Shown: piece by piece, positions 61,434-64,000 of the stretch
Layout of the letters: every line of letters starts with the position of its first letter
Position numbering within the stretch: position 1 is the stretch's first letter
NCBI GenBank assembly: GCA_036490215.1
Contig: DASXEH010000006.1
Span: 62,001 to 126,000, forward strand
Direction of reading: 5' to 3'
DNA length: 64,000 bases
Origin: JASHSH01 sp036490215
GTDB lineage: Bacteria > Pseudomonadota > Alphaproteobacteria > Rhodospirillales > Magnetospirillaceae
Notes under the pieces: generated by a model
Told to the model about the DNA's origin: nothing
Databases searched by the model: none
The model's input: only the letters and a program-made list of their open reading frames with translations
Made by a program: the position numbers and the translations under genes

Positions 61434-61871
61434 CTAGAGCGGCGTCTGGTCGCCAGGCTCCTTCTCCGGCAGCAGGCGAAGGACCAACCCCAGCAATTGC
61501 GCGCGCTCGGCTTCGTTCAGCGGCGCGAAGGATTTCGATAGCATCTTCTCGGCAACGGCCGTGCCCTTTTTCAGAATCTCCTGGCCCTTCGGCGTCAGGC
61601 GATGACGCAGCGCGCGCCCCTTCCCCGCTGCCCGCGTGATCAGCCCCTTGTCGATCAGCCGCGTCGCCAAAGTGCCGAAGGCCTGATCGGTCTGAAACGT
61701 CAACTCGGCCAGATCATGGGACGACGCATCCGGATTACGGCCGACCGCACGCAGCGCATCCCACTGCACCAGGGTGGTGCCGATCTCGCCCAGCAGCGCA
61801 TCCATCTCGCGGTGATGCCGGGTCTGCAGCCTTTTGATCGATCGACCCAGCTCTTGCAAAGAGGTTCCCAT
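61434..61871 (-). CDS. MarR-family transcriptional regulator
   Basis: 145 residues from ATG 61871; the frame is open to 62045, but that part is antisense to the hydrolase. Winged-helix pattern: LVQWDALRAVGRNPDASSHD, LAELTFQTDQAFGTLATRLI, DKGLITRAAGKGRALRHRLT (recognition helix and wing), C-terminal dimer helices. Divergent from an alpha/beta hydrolase across 55 bp that contain one 30-bp palindrome, so it probably represses both. Confidence 0.92.
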   Translation of the reverse strand: MGTSLQELGRSIKRLQTRHHREMDALLGEIGTTLVQWDALRAVGRNPDASSHDLAELTFQTDQAFGTLATRLIDKGLITRAAGKGRALRHRLTPKGQEILKKGTAVAEKMLSKSFAPLNEAERAQLLGLVLRLLPEKEPGDQTPL

Positions 61872-61874
61872 TCG

Positions 61875-61904
61875 TATAAACCTATTTATATAAATATGTT
61901 TATA
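61875..61904. promoter_or_regulatory. 30-bp AT-rich palindrome, candidate MarR operator
   Basis: Begins TATAAACCTATTTATA and ends TATAAATATGTTTATA, sharing the central TATA. The whole 30 bp equals its reverse complement at 28 positions. It fills most of the 55-bp gap between the marR-type gene and the hydrolase gene and would cover the promoters of both. Confidence 0.7.
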
Positions 61905-61926
61905 TAACTCATGACGGAGAGTCAAC

Positions 61927-62709
61927 ATGGCACAGATCGACGCGCAGGACATCGGCGCTCTCGCCGCCAAACTCGGCATCACGCTCACCGACACCGGCAC
62001 CGGCCGCCCGGTGCTGCTTCTCCATGGCGGCGGCGGGCCTTTCACGGTGGCTGGCTTCGCCGCGACGCTGGCGCAGGATCACCGCGTGATCGTGCCGACC
62101 CATCCCGGCTTTGCCGGCACGCCGCGGCGGGACGACATGACCAGCGTCAAGGATCTGGCGCGGCTCTATGCGGCCCTGCTCGAGCGCGCCCGGCTGCGCG
62201 ACGTGCTGGTGATCGGCTTCTCGATGGGCGGCTGGATCGCCGCCGAGATGGCCTGCCTCGATGCCTCGCGCATTGCCGGACTCGTGCTGGCCAACGCGAC
62301 CGGCATTACGGTGCCCGGCTTCTCGATGCTCGACGTCTTCTCGATCCCACCGGCGGAACTGGCCAATTACAGCTATCACGCCCCCGACAAATTCCGCATC
62401 GATCCCTCGAATCTGACCGAGCAGCAGCAGGCGGCGATGCGCGCCAACTTCGCGGCGCTGGCCGTCTATGGCGGCGCGGGCAGCGATCCCGATCTGCGCG
62501 AGCGCCTCACCAAGGTGACGACGCCGGCGTTGGTGGTGTGGGGCGAAAGCGACCGTGTCGTGTTGCCCGGCTACGGCCAGGCCTTCGCCGCGGCCTTCGC
62601 GAAAGGCCGTTTCGTGCCGATCAAGGACTGCGGCCACATGCCGCAGATCGAACAGCCGGGGCAGCTGCGGGAACTGGTGCGGGCGTTTGAGATGGCGCCG
62701 GTGGGGTGA
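61927..62709 (+). CDS. Alpha/beta hydrolase
   Basis: 260 residues, GGAGAG before the ATG. Oxyanion-hole HGGGGP at 33-38, nucleophile Ser99 in GFSMGG, acid Asp in VWGESDRVV and His in KDCGHMPQIE. It resembles small-molecule esterase or C-C bond hydrolases of aromatic degradation. Substrate unknown. Divergent from and probably controlled by the MarR-type regulator. Confidence 0.9.
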   Translation: MAQIDAQDIGALAAKLGITLTDTGTGRPVLLLHGGGGPFTVAGFAATLAQDHRVIVPTHPGFAGTPRRDDMTSVKDLARLYAALLERARLRDVLVIGFSMGGWIAAEMACLDASRIAGLVLANATGITVPGFSMLDVFSIPPAELANYSYHAPDKFRIDPSNLTEQQQAAMRANFAALAVYGGAGSDPDLRERLTKVTTPALVVWGESDRVVLPGYGQAFAAAFAKGRFVPIKDCGHMPQIEQPGQLRELVRAFEMAPVG

Positions 62710-62752
62710 TTGTGGTGTGCCCGTTTCCGAATCGTCATTCCGGACCAAAGAG

Positions 62753-62817
62753 CCCTCACCCTCCCGCTACCGCGGGTCCCTCCCTCTCCCGCACGCGGGA
62801 GAGGGGCGGGGTGAGGG
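62753..62817. repeat. C/G-tract palindromic repeat
   Basis: Outer arms CCCTCACC / GGTGAGGG and a perfect inner stem CCTCTCCCGC / GCGGGAGAGG with a two-base loop (62783-62804). A related C-tract sequence is at about 31660-31697. Typical dispersed intergenic repeat. Confidence 0.75.
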
Positions 62818-62873
62818 TCCGTGCCGTCACTCATGACCCGCTTCCGGGGTGACAAGGCCACCAAAGCCGACCT

Positions 62874-62960
62874 GTCATTGCGAGGAGGCCGAGGGCCGAC
62901 GCGGCAATCCAGACTCTCTGCCATTCTGGATCGCCACGTCGCTACGCTCCTCGCGATGAC
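62874..62960. repeat. Diverged CGTCATTGCGAG-family palindrome
   Basis: Arms GTCATTGCGAGGAG and CTCCTCGCGATGAC (14 bp, one mismatch) with inner GGCAATCCA / TGGATCGCC. Lies just beyond the stop of the efflux-pump gene. Confidence 0.75.
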
Positions 62961-62974
62961 GGCCCAAATCTCGT

Positions 62975-64000
62975 TTAATGCGCCGGGCCGCCCGTGAGAT
63001 GCGTTTTCTTCAACATCAGACCTGCAACCAGGGCCAGCACCAGCGCGATACCCAGCAGGAAATAGGTATCGCTGAACCCCATGATCAGCGCCTGCTTGTG
63101 GATCACATTGCCCACCGCCGAGACGGCTTTGGCATGGGCGGTATCGATATCGGCGCCGCGTGCCACGAAATACTGGGTCAGTGCCTGAACCCGTGCCCGC
63201 GCCGCCTGGCCGAACAGCGAGACCGACTGCACCATCACGTTTGAATGATACTGCTCACGCTTGGTCAGGAAGGTCTGCAGCATGGCGATGCCGATCGCGC
63301 CGCCCAGGTTGCGCATCATGTTGAACAGCGCCGAGGCCGAGCCCGCATTCTCTTTCTCCATGCCCGCAGAGGCAACCGCGGTCAGCGGCGTGAAGACGAG
63401 CGCCTGGCCCACCGCGCGGATGATATTGGGCACCAGGAGTTGATCGGCCGCGTAGTCGCTGGTCAGGAAGATGTTGAGGAAGTTCGAGCCGGCGAACAGC
63501 GCGAAGCCGACGGCGATCAGGATGCGCGCGTCGAAACGCTTCATCATCTTGGGCACCAGCGGGATCAGCACCAGTTGCGGCAGGCCGGTCCAGGCCAACA
63601 CCTGGCCGATCTGCTCGGCGTTGTAGCCTTGGATCTCGGTCAGATAGATCGGCAGGATGAAGACCGAGCCATAGAGCGCCACGCCCATCACCGCATTGGC
63701 GGCGCTGCCCAGGCCGAAATTACGGCGCGCGAGCAGACGCAGATTGATCAGCGGCTTTTTCACCGTCAGCTCGATCCAGAAGAACAGCGCCAGCGACACG
63801 GCCGAGATCACCGACAGCCTGACGATCATGGGCGAGCCGAACCAGTCGTCCTTGTTGCCTTCCTCGAGCACGGTCTGCAACGCGCCCAGGCCAACCGCCA
63901 TCGTCGCGATGCCGAGCCAGTCGCCTTGACGCAGCAGCCCGAGATTCATCGGCGCCTTGTCCAGCGACACGAACAGCATCACCAGCATCAGCGTGCCGGG
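62975..64000 (-). CDS. DHA2-family MFS efflux transporter (N-terminal part outside window)
   Basis: The frame runs off the right edge; ~341 C-terminal residues are visible. About nine membrane helices, with PLINLRLLARRNFGLGSAAN, LPIYLTEIQGYNAEQIGQVL, GSASALFNMMRNLGGAIGIA and the closing FSDTYFLLGIALVLALVAGL, as in the EmrB/QacA 14-helix drug:proton antiporters. The membrane-fusion partner (EmrA-like) and outer-membrane protein, if any, would lie beyond the window. A regulator is not visible here. Confidence 0.9.
   Translation of the reverse strand, partial: PGTLMLVMLFVSLDKAPMNLGLLRQGDWLGIATMAVGLGALQTVLEEGNKDDWFGSPMIVRLSVISAVSLALFFWIELTVKKPLINLRLLARRNFGLGSAANAVMGVALYGSVFILPIYLTEIQGYNAEQIGQVLAWTGLPQLVLIPLVPKMMKRFDARILIAVGFALFAGSNFLNIFLTSDYAADQLLVPNIIRAVGQALVFTPLTAVASAGMEKENAGSASALFNMMRNLGGAIGIAMLQTFLTKREQYHSNVMVQSVSLFGQAARARVQALTQYFVARGADIDTAHAKAVSAVGNVIHKQALIMGFSDTYFLLGIALVLALVAGLMLKKTHLTGGPAH

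Noticed and set aside
1..64000. tRNA, rRNA, insertion sequence or prophage genes
   Set aside because: No tRNA T-loop/acceptor pattern, rRNA signature, transposase, integrase or phage structural gene was recognised on either strand; a covariance-model scan would be needed to exclude tRNAs fully.

Overview
The window is high-GC DNA with tightly packed genes, several ATGA/GTGA stop-start overlaps and small convergent overlaps. The block NDUFA12 - two MlaD-like genes - DUF2155 - (opposite strand) aat, accC, accB, aroQ, together with a class II B12-dependent ribonucleotide reductase, points to an alphaproteobacterium, probably Rhodospirillales-like. This rests on recognised families and gene order, not on a database search. 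I see no rRNA, tRNA, CRISPR array, transposase or phage gene.

Layout. 0-7 kb: end of a small membrane protein gene, then two large membrane-bound hybrid histidine kinases (MASE3 plus five PAS; 5TM-LytS plus PAS and GAF). 7-19.7 kb: Ser/Gly-rich protein, FemAB-like acyltransferase, oxidoreductase with divergent HxlR regulator, VOC protein, MscS channel, 8-oxoguanine deaminase coupled to an FkbM methyltransferase, FMN 2-hydroxyacid dehydrogenase, RraA-like protein, TetR regulator with divergent FAD monooxygenase, membrane acyltransferase. 20-25.5 kb: an envelope cluster of two lipoproteins, two paralogous secreted proteins and a TPR-SPOR protein. 25.6-31.2 kb: serine hydrolase, diguanylate cyclase, GSCFA protein and SGNH-like protein. 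31.4-36.6 kb: nrdJ, a long gene-poor stretch, NDUFA12. 36.7-44.2 kb: lipid transport, DUF2155, aat, accC-accB-aroQ, Nudix and ParA-like genes. 44.2-55.4 kb: TPR glycosyltransferases, a signalling cluster (two paralogous receiver proteins, a response regulator, a hybrid kinase), an mgtC remnant, a TPR-TylF methyltransferase and an NTF2-like protein. 55.5-60.3 kb: a complete branched-chain-amino-acid-type ABC operon. 60.6-64 kb: LysE exporter, MarR regulator with divergent alpha/beta hydrolase, and a truncated DHA2 efflux pump.

The best candidate for an undescribed system is the envelope cluster at 19.9-25.5 kb. It combines an LPP20-like lipoprotein, a GNA1162/CsgG-like TPR lipoprotein, a TPR-SPOR protein and two copies of a secreted protein with a FlgT_N-like head and a BamE-like tail. 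The two copies share four cysteines. Second is the pair of YxGPSRR receiver proteins at 48-53 kb, one of which lacks the phospho-acceptor Asp. Other points of note are a palindromic element read in frame through the 5' end of the DUF2155 gene, several families of intergenic palindromes from 31 to 63 kb, and three clear operator palindromes between divergent regulator-target gene pairs.
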